Shown here piece by piece: positions 7,126-16,036 of a stretch of DNA of 64,000 bases. Within the stretch, counting starts at the first letter, position 1, and each line of letters begins with the position of its first letter. The DNA is from Euhalothece natronophila Z-M001 (lineage in GTDB: Bacteria; Cyanobacteriota; Cyanobacteriia; Cyanobacteriales; Rubidibacteraceae): the NCBI RefSeq assembly GCF_007904085.1, contig NZ_CP042326.1:868001-932000 (forward strand). The letters run 5' to 3'. The notes under the pieces were generated by a model. The model searched no databases, was not told the DNA's origin, and saw only the letters and a list, made by a program, of their open reading frames with translations. The translations under genes and the position numbers were made by a program.

Positions 7126-9363
7126 ATGGTCGTTAAAATTAATGGTATTTATGATTTAGCAACAATTGATATTTCTCAACAGCCAGAAGTGGGGGGAAAA
7201 GCGATCGCGCTGAGTCAAATTTTACAAAAAGGGTTTCCGGTTCTTCCTGGAATTATTGTTAGCCGTCAAATTTTAATTTCCCTTTTAGGAGGCAAGGATC
7301 AGTTTTCGGCTTTATCTCCCTTTCATCTTGACTTTAGTAACTATGAAATTTTACAAAACACGGCTGAAGACTTAATTCAAAAAGTAGCCAGTGCCACATT
7401 AGAGGAGGAATGGCTAAACCAACTCTGGGAAGAAATTTCAACTTGGAAAACCTCTCATCTAATTCTCCGTCCATCCCCAATTTTCTTGCAGGATCAAGGG
7501 ATGATATCAGGCTTATGGGAGTCCCAGTTTTGTGCTTGTCAAAAAGAAGATCTCATTACAGGCTTAAAACAGGTGTGGCAATCATTATTTCGCGCCCAAA
7601 GTTTATTTTATTGCCAACAGCAGGAGATATCATGGGAAGAATTAGGATTAGCGATTATTATTCAACCTGCTTATAGCGCGATCGCGTCTGGGACTTTTCA
7701 AACTAAGTCAAAAACATTGGAAATTCAAGCAGTAGAGGGATTAGGACATAGTTTAGTGCGAGGAGAAGTTTTACCCGAACGCTACATAATTAATCCTAAA
7801 ACCCGTTCAGTTAAAAGTCATCAACCTGGAAATCAAACTCGCATTTATCATCTTGAGTCTCAGTTACAAGTGAGTTCTCTCAAGGAAACAAAAAACGCTA
7901 TATTAGCTCCAGAGCAATTATTACAATTAATTAGTCTTGGGGTGACCTTAAAAAATACGACTCAGCAAAACTTTTTTGGTGAGTGGATACTAATTAAAGA
8001 TCCCTCTCATCAAAGACAAGACGATAATTTTAAGTTATACTTAACTCAACTTAAGCTACAAACATCTCTTGCTAAGACAATGACTGCCTCTCAATCATCT
8101 CCTTCCCCAGTAATATTAAAAGGAATTGGGGCAGCGAAAGGGCAAGCAACAGGCAAAATTTATCTATTAAGAAAAAATGCTCAAGCCACCTTTCCTAAAG
8201 GAAGTATTTTAGTCGCGCATAAAATAACAACCGAAAGTGTTAGTCTCATTAAATACGCTAGCGGATTAATTACAGAAGTGGGAGGAATGACCTCTCATGG
8301 GGCAATTTTAGCTAGAGAATTGAATATTCCTGCTGTAGTAGGGGCAAAAGGGGCTATTCAAACTTTACAGGAGAAAGAAAAGGTAATGATAGATGGGGAT
8401 AAAGGAGAAGTATTACATCCCTCTCAAAAGGAAACGCAAACAACAGAACCCTCATTATTCGTAGGCAAAAAAAATTCGGTACTAGCAACCCCCTTAATGA
8501 TCAATATTTCCCAGAATCATCGTGCCACCGAAATTGCTAACTTACCTGTAGATGGGGTGGGGTTATTACGTTCGGAGTTGATGTTATTACCCCTGTTGCA
8601 AAAAAGATCCCTTTCTAGTTGGCTGTCTCCCTCTCATCGCAATAATTTTATTCAAAAATTAGCTCAATTGATTGGTAATTTTGCTGATCCCTTTTTCCCA
8701 CGTCCTATATTTTATCGTTCTACTGATTGGTTGACGGTACAACAAGAAGATGACTCGGTTTTTGGGGAACGGGGCACTTATAGTTATGTTAAAAATCCTG
8801 ATTTTTTTTCTGCCCAGATGTTTGCCCTCCGACATCTTCAACGTCAGGGCTACTCAAATATTAAATTAATCCTACCATTTGTACGAAATGTTGAGGAAGT
8901 AGAATTTTGCAAAACGTTACTAAAAGAGATGAATTTTGAGTGTGAACTCTGGATGATGGCAGAAGTTCCCTCAGTGGTTTATTTATTAGAAGATTATATT
9001 AAAGCAGGGATTCAGGGAATTGCGATTGGAACCAATGATCTCACGCAATTATTATTTGGGGTAGATCGCGAACAAGGAGAATTTCGACAACAATTTAATG
9101 AATGTCATCCTGCGATGCTGAAGTTATTAAAAAGCCTCATTCAGACAGCCAGAAAGGAGGGGATTCCTTGTTCAATTTGTGGACAAGGGGTTTCTTTATA
9201 TCCCGAATTAATTGATTATCTCGTAAGTTGGGGGATTAGTAGCATTTCTGTAGAAGAATCTGCTGTCGAAAGGGTTTATGATTTAATTGCGCGATCGGAA
9301 AAACGGATTTTATTAGACGCGGCGCGGAAGCAAATGCATAATGATGATCCTCACTCCCTATGA
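7126..9363 (+). CDS. PEP synthase-like phosphotransferase (divergent PpsA)
   Basis: The 745-residue protein has the three-part layout of PEP synthase/PPDK. An ATP-binding N-terminal domain (about 15-330) opens with VGGKAIALSQIL. A phosphohistidine domain (about 345-435) holds the mobile histidine in GGMTSHGAILARELNIPAVV. A C-terminal PEP-binding TIM barrel (about 450-735) has GVGLLRSELM, AIGTNDLTQLLFGVDRE and SICGQGVS. It is shorter than the roughly 800 residues usual for PpsA. The N-terminal domain is divergent (LILRPSP where VRSSA is usual), so ATP specificity or activity may differ. Its stop overlaps the start of the TrkA-N channel-like gene (ATGA), indicating coupled translation. Confidence 0.8.
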   Translation: MVVKINGIYDLATIDISQQPEVGGKAIALSQILQKGFPVLPGIIVSRQILISLLGGKDQFSALSPFHLDFSNYEILQNTAEDLIQKVASATLEEEWLNQLWEEISTWKTSHLILRPSPIFLQDQGMISGLWESQFCACQKEDLITGLKQVWQSLFRAQSLFYCQQQEISWEELGLAIIIQPAYSAIASGTFQTKSKTLEIQAVEGLGHSLVRGEVLPERYIINPKTRSVKSHQPGNQTRIYHLESQLQVSSLKETKNAILAPEQLLQLISLGVTLKNTTQQNFFGEWILIKDPSHQRQDDNFKLYLTQLKLQTSLAKTMTASQSSPSPVILKGIGAAKGQATGKIYLLRKNAQATFPKGSILVAHKITTESVSLIKYASGLITEVGGMTSHGAILARELNIPAVVGAKGAIQTLQEKEKVMIDGDKGEVLHPSQKETQTTEPSLFVGKKNSVLATPLMINISQNHRATEIANLPVDGVGLLRSELMLLPLLQKRSLSSWLSPSHRNNFIQKLAQLIGNFADPFFPRPIFYRSTDWLTVQQEDDSVFGERGTYSYVKNPDFFSAQMFALRHLQRQGYSNIKLILPFVRNVEEVEFCKTLLKEMNFECELWMMAEVPSVVYLLEDYIKAGIQGIAIGTNDLTQLLFGVDREQGEFRQQFNECHPAMLKLLKSLIQTARKEGIPCSICGQGVSLYPELIDYLVSWGISSISVEESAVERVYDLIARSEKRILLDAARKQMHNDDPHSL

Positions 9364-10424
9364 AAGTAAAACTAAAGAAGCGTTTAAATTTAATTCTAAT
9401 TCTCCTTCTTATTTTCGGGATATTTATGGGATTAATTTTTCTGTTGTTGTGGAGTGAAGGGGCGTTAAATTCAACAGCAGAGGCTTGGGAAGCTATTGAA
9501 AATGCCATCATTGCCTTAATGGGAGAATATCCTGACAAACCGAATACTGTTGCCGGACGAATTATTCAATTATTTCTCTTAGTTTTTGGAACCTTTGCTT
9601 TCGGCGCGATCGTGGGTAAAGTTTCCTCTTTTTTTGTCACCCGTGCCCTATTACAGGAAGAAAAAATGACCAACTTTCAAGACCACATTATCATTTGTAA
9701 CTGGAACGAAAAAGCCCCAGCAATCATTGAACAACTTCTAGAAGCAGACAAAAGACACCCGCGAGATATTGTTATTATTTCTGCTTCTGTTATTGAACAA
9801 GTCAATGAATTAAAGGATCAAGAGAATATTCATTTTATTCAAGCTGATCCCACTCATCATGCGACATTAGAAAAATTCCAAGCCTCCCAAGCCAAAGCCA
9901 TTATACTCTTAGCCGATGAAGAAAGCGAGGGACCCGACGAAAAAAATGCCCTGATTGCCCTTGCGATTAAGCATTTAGAGGAAATTCCTGGTCAACAAAA
10001 AGATATCCATGTTATCGGCGAATTAGTCAAATTAGATCGCCATCGCCACCTTAAAGAAGCGGGTGTGGATGAAGTAGTTTCAGCGCGAGAATATAGTTCT
10101 GGCATTATTGCCCAAAGTGCTGTTTTTCGGAATATGTCATTAATTTACCAGCAATTATTAACCTATTCTGATCATTCTAACGAGTTTTATTTTATTGAAC
10201 CTGGAAAATACCCTAACCACCTTTATGGGAAAACTTTTCCAGAAATAAGTAAATGGATTAGTGAAGAAAGTGCTTCTCATCTTGAAAATCCGATCCTTCT
10301 CATTGGAATTAAACGAGGGGATGGTGAAATTCTTCTTAATCCGAGGTGGAGTTACTTTGATAAACTAAAACAAAATGATTCTCTAATTGTCATGGCATTT
10401 CACAATATCCAAAAGTTGGAATAA
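9360..10424 (+). CDS. TrkA-N domain ion channel-like membrane protein
   Basis: Two transmembrane helices (about residues 9-30 and 66-90) flank a pore-like loop (ENAIIALMGEYPDKPNT). A cytosolic Rossmann/RCK-type domain follows (about 100-230, HIIICNWNEKAPAIIEQLL), then a second RCK-like half to residue 354. The layout matches bacterial two-TM channels with an NAD-sensing TrkA-N domain and relatives of CASTOR/POLLUX. The canonical potassium filter (TVGYG) is absent; GEYPD occupies that place, so ion selectivity is open. Its ATG overlaps the stop of the PEP-synthase-like gene. The protein is encoded 3' in the 6.2-10.4 kb cluster. Confidence 0.75.
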   Translation: MKVKLKKRLNLILILLLIFGIFMGLIFLLLWSEGALNSTAEAWEAIENAIIALMGEYPDKPNTVAGRIIQLFLLVFGTFAFGAIVGKVSSFFVTRALLQEEKMTNFQDHIIICNWNEKAPAIIEQLLEADKRHPRDIVIISASVIEQVNELKDQENIHFIQADPTHHATLEKFQASQAKAIILLADEESEGPDEKNALIALAIKHLEEIPGQQKDIHVIGELVKLDRHRHLKEAGVDEVVSAREYSSGIIAQSAVFRNMSLIYQQLLTYSDHSNEFYFIEPGKYPNHLYGKTFPEISKWISEESASHLENPILLIGIKRGDGEILLNPRWSYFDKLKQNDSLIVMAFHNIQKLE

Positions 10425-10608
10425 GCGGTAGTCCTGAACGCTCATCAAGTTCAAGGAACAGACTATCGAATCATGGGGATCATTTCAGTGCTTTCTCTAA
10501 TCCCGTTAGGCTTAAGAAAGCGTTTTTGATCATTTCCCTCTTGTGATGGATAAACTAGATTCGATAATATAAGGAAGATGCTTAACTAGATTACTCCCTC
10601 ATTGCGCT

Positions 10609-10956
10609 ATGGCTCGATATACCTGTACCTTTTCGGTTGCGATTGATTTAGAACGATTACAGTCTTCTTTGAAGGAGATTTTAGAATCCTGTCATTTGGA
10701 AATTATTTACGATACGGGAGAATATATTATGGCGCGGGAAGTTCCAAACCGCGCGCCTTTTCCGAAGTTAGTTACAGCGGAAGTCTTAATTGACCGCACT
10801 ACTGCCACACCAGAAGAAGTACGTATGAATTTAGTGATGAAAAATGAAGAACTCCCTTTGCAAAAGGATAATCACTGTCACCAGATGTTTGATTTAATTC
10901 AACAGGCTTTAGTGGAATACTCACAATGGGAACTTTTAGAAAAAGTAGCTGGCTAG
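10609..10956 (+). CDS. conserved hypothetical protein
   Basis: A 115-residue soluble protein, MARYTCTFSVAIDLERLQ to LLEKVAG, that I recognise only as a small alpha/beta protein of cyanobacterial type with no diagnostic motif. It has a start codon after a weak upstream purine stretch and a 184-bp leader without other genes. Its last four bases overlap the 3' end of the WD40 gene on the opposite strand (convergent). No function is suggested. Confidence 0.65.
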   Translation: MARYTCTFSVAIDLERLQSSLKEILESCHLEIIYDTGEYIMAREVPNRAPFPKLVTAEVLIDRTTATPEEVRMNLVMKNEELPLQKDNHCHQMFDLIQQALVEYSQWELLEKVAG

Positions 10957-12452
10957 ACACATAACTCTGTTGTCCACTCATTTGGTTCTGTTGGTCCACG
11001 ACGACATTGTTGTTTGCGACCGACCCAAGTGAGCTCCCAAGAGCTATCACTTTGTTTTTCAAATTCTAAACGGTATCGTACCGCTCCTATTGCGTCATCT
11101 TTTAAGTTGGTTTGAGTAACAGTGACAAGTTTTTGATTGGTTGCAGTTTCTTCGCTGATAATATTTTCCTCGGTTGCGCCAAATTTCTCTGTTAGACCAT
11201 AAGTCTCTTCCGCAAAAGTTTTTGGGTTTTCAGTGGTGCGAGAGGCAGGTAATTCTTGGGCTTCATAATTAGCACGATGATCATTTTCTGCATGATCAGA
11301 GGTGGAAGCACCAGCTCGCCAAATACGAATAATGGGAGAGGGATAAGTGGATGGTAGTCCAGACCAGGCTAAGGTTTGCTCATCATCACTAAACGCGATC
11401 GCGCTTGCGCCTCCTTGTTGGCGAATTAAAATACTATTTTGAATTGGATTCCCTTCTAAATCCACTAATAAGGCATTCCGAAATCCTCCTCCTAGCATAG
11501 AACCATCAGGGCTAACCGCAACCGAAGAGCGACCAAAATACTCGTAACTATTCAGGGATTGCTCATTTTCCCAATCCCAGACAGTGAGTTGTTGAACAGA
11601 CTCGGGATAATTACTTTGGGTAATTAATTTTTCCCCATCAGGGGTAAAGGCAACAGTTTTAAGGGGGTCTGTTGTGGATAATGTCCCTGTCTGAGTCTGA
11701 TTACTGGCATCCCAGAGGCGAACATTGGTGTTATCTCTGGTGTCGCCAAAATTAGCACCAATAGTTGCAAGGGTTTGACCATCAGGACTAAGCGCGATCG
11801 CGCTAACAGGTTGCTCTTCAATGGTTTGTTCCTTGGTGCCATTACTGAGATTCCAAAGTTGCACTTCACGACCACAAGCTGCCCAAAGAGAACCGCCATT
11901 AGGGGTAAACTCGAGATCTCGACAACCGTTTTCGGCTAATTTCTGTTGGGGATTCCCGGTTTGAACATCCCAAAGAATGAGAGAATCTTGGGGAAATAAT
12001 CCTTGACTCCAACTTGCAGTAGCAAGGGTTTGACTATCAGGGCTAAACGCGATCGCGCTAACAGGAACCTTTAAGCCTCCTTCTACTGTTTCATGTCCAG
12101 CCAACTCATTTAAAAGTTCCCCAGACTCCACATTCCAAATTTTAATGGCATCGGTACTGACACTAGCTAAATATTGCCCATCAGGACTAAACGCTAATTC
12201 AGTTACTTCCTCCTCGTGATGGTTTTCAATTTCATGAATCATTTCCGCATTATTCCAATTAGCGGCTTGAGCCAGTAAAACTTCCTCATTGTTACTGTTA
12301 GACTCTTGAGGTAATAAAGTTTCCTCATTCAACTCCTCGCCTAGTGAATTAGCCTCATCTGTTAAAGAATTAACACAACTTAACTGTGCAAATAAAAGAA
12401 CAGTACAGCCAACTTGTAAAGTAACTTTTGAAATTATTTGATGATATAGCAT
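10953..12452 (-). CDS. exported WD40-repeat protein with C-terminal cyanobacterial cysteine motif
   Basis: Residues 1-26 form a hydrophobic leader ending AQLSC, possibly a weak lipobox. After an acidic linker come about six or seven WD40-type blades (from about residue 68 to 380), marked by repeated AFSPDGQ, LASVSTDAIKIWN and LILWDVQTG units. The C-terminal segment (SWELTWVGRKQQCRRG to ELCV) resembles a tail found in many cyanobacterial lipoproteins, with paired cysteines. It is probably a cell-surface or periplasmic scaffold; no enzymatic role is visible. HIP1 palindromes fall at the equivalent codons (SAIA) of three blades. A beta-barrel-like protein gene lies upstream on the same strand. 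Confidence 0.78.
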   Translation of the reverse strand: MLYHQIISKVTLQVGCTVLLFAQLSCVNSLTDEANSLGEELNEETLLPQESNSNNEEVLLAQAANWNNAEMIHEIENHHEEEVTELAFSPDGQYLASVSTDAIKIWNVESGELLNELAGHETVEGGLKVPVSAIAFSPDSQTLATASWSQGLFPQDSLILWDVQTGNPQQKLAENGCRDLEFTPNGGSLWAACGREVQLWNLSNGTKEQTIEEQPVSAIALSPDGQTLATIGANFGDTRDNTNVRLWDASNQTQTGTLSTTDPLKTVAFTPDGEKLITQSNYPESVQQLTVWDWENEQSLNSYEYFGRSSVAVSPDGSMLGGGFRNALLVDLEGNPIQNSILIRQQGGASAIAFSDDEQTLAWSGLPSTYPSPIIRIWRAGASTSDHAENDHRANYEAQELPASRTTENPKTFAEETYGLTEKFGATEENIISEETATNQKLVTVTQTNLKDDAIGAVRYRLEFEKQSDSSWELTWVGRKQQCRRGPTEPNEWTTELCV

Positions 12453-12477
12453 AAGTCTGTAAATTAATTAAACTCAA

Positions 12478-12999
12478 TTAAAATTGTAATCCCATTCCTC
12501 CTTGTAAGGAAAAAGCAGTTCCCCCGCCTTCACGAAAGGCATCAAATGTCACAATCGCATTACCAAATAAGACAGTATTTTCGTCAGGAACCATAAAGTC
12601 AATACCGGGCTGAATGGCAAAACTGGTTTGATCTCCCACGGGAGAGGGAGAATCTCCTGTAGCAAAGGAAGCGCCTGCTCCTAGATAAACATCCGTTTGC
12701 CAATTAATGGGAATATCATAAGAAACTGTTGGAACAATAGCAGTGCCTGCACCAATTAAACTCTGAGTACGCAGGGAAATGGGAGCTTCTAACAGCTTAT
12801 AACGAACGCCTATCACTCCCCCAAATTGTTCTCCTTGACCCCGACTATCTTCTTGGCTACCGTAGGTAACACCAACTCCCATATAACTTCCATAAGCTGC
12901 TTGTGCAGAGGCAGTTTCAGTTACCAATAATAAAGTAGCGGTAATGGTGGTTAGGCCTAAAAAAAGTTTTATCATCTCTTTCATCTGATCTCTCTCCAT
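12478..12999 (-). CDS. outer-membrane beta-barrel-like protein with signal peptide
   Basis: The protein has a signal peptide (MIKLFLGLTTITATLLLVTE, cleavage near TASAQA) followed by alternating amphipathic beta-strands with many glycines and aromatics. It ends in GGMGLQF, whose C-terminal phenylalanine is typical of outer-membrane barrels. At 173 residues it would form a small 8-stranded porin-like barrel. Two starts are possible: ATG at 12999 or ATG at 12984 (MKEMIKLF), the latter giving a more usual signal peptide and a GGAG-type ribosome site. It is 25 bp upstream of the WD40 gene on the same strand, so a two-gene envelope operon is likely. Confidence 0.75.
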   Translation of the reverse strand: MERDQMKEMIKLFLGLTTITATLLLVTETASAQAAYGSYMGVGVTYGSQEDSRGQGEQFGGVIGVRYKLLEAPISLRTQSLIGAGTAIVPTVSYDIPINWQTDVYLGAGASFATGDSPSPVGDQTSFAIQPGIDFMVPDENTVLFGNAIVTFDAFREGGGTAFSLQGGMGLQF

Positions 13000-13464
13000 A
13001 GCGAAGTTATCCTTAAATTTTAACCCTTATTGGAAAAAGTTAGGCAAAGTGTCATTAACTTCCTAATTATTAATCTATTGTTTTTGATAGTTTCTAAAAC
13101 AAAAATTGAATGTAGGGAGCTTGATTTTCCTTTAGTTAATTTACTCTTGAGATAAATCAAGTCTAAAGTGTTTAAATTGAATTTTCCGTAATAATTACTA
13201 CTATTTTGGTAAAAAGATTTAAGTGCGCGATCGCGCTTTCTTGCTTTTATTTAAATACAGATCTTTTGTCAGACTTTGAAAGAATGATTATAATCAGTCT
13301 TCCTTCATTGACTTGAGTCCTTAAAACAGTAATTTTTAAGTTTTCTTAACAAAACTTAATCATGCAAGAAAAAGGACAATATGATAGACTCTCTAAAGTG
13401 AGTTTCCAAGAGGTTATTTCTCTACTCATTCAGAAATTCTAAAGAAAGAATAAAGAGAATCAAA
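13000..13464. other. 465-bp divergent intergenic region
   Basis: AT-rich region between the leftward barrel gene and the rightward globin operon; no ORF of substance. It contains an extended HIP1 palindrome GCGCGATCGCGC at 13225-13236. A possible minus-10 element TATGAT lies at about 13381, some 80 bp before the globin gene. Promoters for both directions must lie here, but I see no clear minus-35 partner or known operator. Confidence 0.4.
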
Positions 13465-14016
13465 ATGGCACAAGACAGACAAAGTTGGGCAATAAAAGAT
13501 GAAGCGATTTATGAAGACCTAGTACAGTTAATGAACTTAACTAGTGAAGATATTAATCTATTAAAAGAGCTTTACCCTGAAGCTGAAAAACGAGTTCGCG
13601 AAATGACAGACGACTTTTATAGTAGGTTATTTGCCCATGAAATGACCAAAGAATACTTCGAGGGTAAAGACATGGAGTATCTACACAAAATGATTGGAAA
13701 TTGGTTCTTAGATCTATTTAGGGGAAATTACGATCAAGACTATGTTAAGCAGCGGTTGAGAATTGGTCATATTCACGTAAAAATTGGCTTACCAGTCCGT
13801 TACCCTTTAGCAATGATTGATATTATTAACGCTCATGGTGAAAAAATTGCTGAAACTGGAAGTAATCCTGAAAAAGCGAAAGAAGCGGTGCAAAAAGTGA
13901 CTGCTTTAGATATTGCCATATTTAATCAAGCCTACGAAGATAACCAACTTAATCACCTTGTAGAATTAGTGGGCAATGAACGTTTAGCCAGAAGACTTTT
14001 ACAAGGATTAGGCTAA
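13465..14016 (+). CDS. stand-alone protoglobin (globin-coupled-sensor type heme domain)
   Basis: The 183-residue protein is a single globin domain of the protoglobin/globin-coupled-sensor class, the heme O2-sensing fold of HemAT. The proximal histidine is H104 in RIGHIHVKIGLP, matching the F-helix signature H-V-[KR]-I-G-L. The N-terminal part (VREMTDDFYSRLFAH) matches the Z-A-B helix region. There is no attached transducer domain, so output must go through a partner. It is the first of four same-strand genes (spacings 48, 47 and 18 bp) followed by roadblock, PATAN and small GTPase proteins. I infer an O2/NO/redox input for that module. Confidence 0.88.
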   Translation: MAQDRQSWAIKDEAIYEDLVQLMNLTSEDINLLKELYPEAEKRVREMTDDFYSRLFAHEMTKEYFEGKDMEYLHKMIGNWFLDLFRGNYDQDYVKQRLRIGHIHVKIGLPVRYPLAMIDIINAHGEKIAETGSNPEKAKEAVQKVTALDIAIFNQAYEDNQLNHLVELVGNERLARRLLQGLG

Positions 14017-14064
14017 CACCAGGAAATAGAAAGTATTTAACAAAGAGCAGAAAAGGAGAAAATA

Positions 14065-14436
14065 ATGGGAATTAACGTTGAAAAATTAAATCAAATTCTT
14101 CAAGAATTTGTCAGTACAACCAGTGATATTCAAGGAGCGGCTTTGGTTACTCCTGATGGACTCCCCCTTGCTACAACTCTTCCTGGACAAATGGATGAAG
14201 ATCGGGTGTCCGCTATGTCAGCTTCGATGTTGTCATTAGGAGAACGAATTGGTAAAGAACTATCCCGCGGCAATGTGGAAAGGATTTTTGTTGAAGGGGG
14301 AGACGGTTATGGCATTTTAACCAGTTGTACCGAAGAGTCCCTATTTTTAGTATTAGCAAGTCATGAGGCAAAACAGGGAGTGTTAATGCTAGAGATCAAA
14401 CGCATTTTACAAGAACTGCGCTCGGTTTTTAGTTAA
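14065..14436 (+). CDS. roadblock/LC7 domain protein (MglB-like)
   Basis: The 123-residue protein is one roadblock/LC7 domain. It opens with a helix (LNQILQEFVSTTSDIQGAAL), then the strand-turn VTPDGLPLATTLP, and ends with a long helix (MLEIKRILQELRSVFS). Roadblock proteins dimerise and act as GTPase-activating or scaffold partners of Mgl/Gtr-type small GTPases, as MglB does for MglA in Myxococcus. A GTPase of this type is encoded two genes downstream in the same operon, which strongly supports that pairing. A ribosome site AAAGGAGA precedes ATG 14065. Confidence 0.9.
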   Translation: MGINVEKLNQILQEFVSTTSDIQGAALVTPDGLPLATTLPGQMDEDRVSAMSASMLSLGERIGKELSRGNVERIFVEGGDGYGILTSCTEESLFLVLASHEAKQGVLMLEIKRILQELRSVFS

Positions 14437-14483
14437 ACTCTAAAGACTTTACACTCTAAAATTAAGGAATAATAGGTAGAATA

Positions 14484-15338
14484 ATGGCACTTAGCGGTTT
14501 TCTCAACGATTTTTCTCTCGGAGAGACATTTCAAGTTCTCGAACAAGGAGAAAAAACAGGCTTACTTTCCATTCGAGAGTTAAAACCAACCAATCTTTCT
14601 AAACAGGAAACTGCCCCTGACCAAAAATACTATATTTGGTTTAAACAAGGACGTATCATTGCTGCTGCTGATCGTAAAGATCATCAAGGTTTACAGACAC
14701 TTATGACAAAACGGGGTTGGGTAAGAGAAGAAACCTTGAAAGAAATCTATCAAAATAGCAAAGGGGATAAGCCTCTAGGTTTAAGCCTAAAATCTCAAGG
14801 GCTTTTAGATCACAATCAGCTTAAACTCTTATTTGTGACCCAAGTGATGCAACAGGTTTGCAGTCTTTTTAAGCTGGATCGGGGGTTCTTCTTATTTGAA
14901 CAGGGGGTTGCCCCCTCCTTTGCAGAAATGACCGGTTTGAGTAAACCAGCAACAGAATTAACTCTAATGGGGTTACGGATGCTCAAAAATTGGACTCCCC
15001 TCGCTGATAAACTTCCTGAAGCCAATTCCGGTTTAATTTCTTTAATCAATACCGAACCATCTTATACTCTGAGTGCAGAAGAATGGGAGGTTTGGAAATA
15101 TTCAAATGGAAAAACGGCTCTCTCCACCATGGCAAATAAGTTACAAATTCCTCTCGAAAAAGTGCAGCAAATTGCTTTTCGTCTCATTGTCATTGGCATT
15201 GTAGAGGAACTTCCCATGGCGGAAATGTTGCCACCTGAGACAGACACCACATCTGAAGAGGAAATTCAAGAACCTGCAACAGTGAGTCACTCTTTCTTAA
15301 ATCAGTTGACGAGCTTTTTACAGAGTAAAGCACAGTAA
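14484..15338 (+). CDS. PATAN (DUF4388) domain protein
   Basis: Residues 1-110 form a DUF4388/PATAN domain: LSGFLNDFSLGETFQVLEQG, then GLLSIRE, YYIWFKQGRIIAAADR and a helical tail. The following part (to residue 284) is helical, with a winged-helix-like segment around residues 190-245 (KTALSTMANKLQIPLEKVQQI) and an acidic end. PATAN domains occur in cyanobacterial response regulators that control type IV pilus motors during phototaxis, and in Mgl-type clusters. Here no receiver domain is attached, so input probably comes from the globin or GTPase encoded on either side. It lies 18 bp upstream of the GTPase gene. Confidence 0.85.
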   Translation: MALSGFLNDFSLGETFQVLEQGEKTGLLSIRELKPTNLSKQETAPDQKYYIWFKQGRIIAAADRKDHQGLQTLMTKRGWVREETLKEIYQNSKGDKPLGLSLKSQGLLDHNQLKLLFVTQVMQQVCSLFKLDRGFFLFEQGVAPSFAEMTGLSKPATELTLMGLRMLKNWTPLADKLPEANSGLISLINTEPSYTLSAEEWEVWKYSNGKTALSTMANKLQIPLEKVQQIAFRLIVIGIVEELPMAEMLPPETDTTSEEEIQEPATVSHSFLNQLTSFLQSKAQ

Positions 15339-15356
15339 TTAATATTAGGTTAAGCT

Positions 15357-15899
15357 ATGGAATTAATGCGCTTAGTCATTACCGGTCCTGTGAGCGCAGG
15401 GAAATCAACCTTTATTCACTCTGTCAGTGAAATTGATGTGGTGGATACAGATGCAATCGCTACTGATGAAACGAAAGAGATAAAAGCAAAAACCACTGTC
15501 GCTATGGATTTTGGGAAGCTCCGATTTAGCCCAGAATTTGCCATGCACCTTTATGGAACCCCTGGTCAAGAACGGTTCGACTTTATGTGGGATTTGTTAA
15601 TTCGTAAAGCTCATGCCTACATTTTATTGGTGGCAGCGAATCAGCCGCAAGAATTTCGTTCGGCTCGGCGGATTATGACATTTATGAACCAACGAGTTCA
15701 AATTCCGATGATGATTGGGATTACTCATACGGATTGTGATAAAGCTTGGGGAACAGACAACATCGCGATCGCGCTCGGCTTTTCTGCCAGTAATTCTCCT
15801 CCCTTACAAGTGGTTAATCCCCTCGATACTAGCTCCGTTGCCCAAACCCTGCTGACTCTTGTGCAAAAATTTGATACTGCAGCTACAACCAACTCCTAA
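15357..15899 (+). CDS. Mgl/Arf-like small GTPase (COG2229 type)
   Basis: The 180-residue protein has the G-box series of a small GTPase. The P-loop is GPVSAGKST (residues 10-18), switch I has a threonine (AKTTVAMDFG), switch II is LYGTPGQERF, and the G4-like motif is THTD instead of NKxD. It carries no membrane anchor. The PGQE switch keeps the Ras-type glutamine. GTPases of this class pair with roadblock proteins, one of which is encoded two genes upstream. As the last gene of the globin operon it is the likely output switch, perhaps for polarity or pilus control (inference). An extended HIP1 palindrome lies inside the gene at about 15765. Confidence 0.88.
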   Translation: MELMRLVITGPVSAGKSTFIHSVSEIDVVDTDAIATDETKEIKAKTTVAMDFGKLRFSPEFAMHLYGTPGQERFDFMWDLLIRKAHAYILLVAANQPQEFRSARRIMTFMNQRVQIPMMIGITHTDCDKAWGTDNIAIALGFSASNSPPLQVVNPLDTSSVAQTLLTLVQKFDTAATTNS

Positions 15900-15974
15900 A
15901 TTAAACTGATTTACGAATGAGAGTTAAATTTGCCATCTTATTATTTTAATCCCGACAAAAATAGTCTGGATTAA

Positions 15975-16003
15975 TTGACGCTGCGATCGCGCTGTGTTAG
16001 TAT
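15975..16003 (+). promoter_or_regulatory. sigma70-type promoter of thrC
   Basis: TTGACG (15975-15980) and TAGTAT (15998-16003) are separated by exactly 17 bp, with a HIP1 octamer in the spacer. The thrC start is 34 bp beyond the minus-10 element, giving a short leader with an AAGGAGAT ribosome site. Spacing and near-consensus hexamers make this a good housekeeping promoter prediction. Confidence 0.6.
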
Positions 16004-16036
16004 CAAGCGAATTGAGATATCAAAGGAGATCAACTC

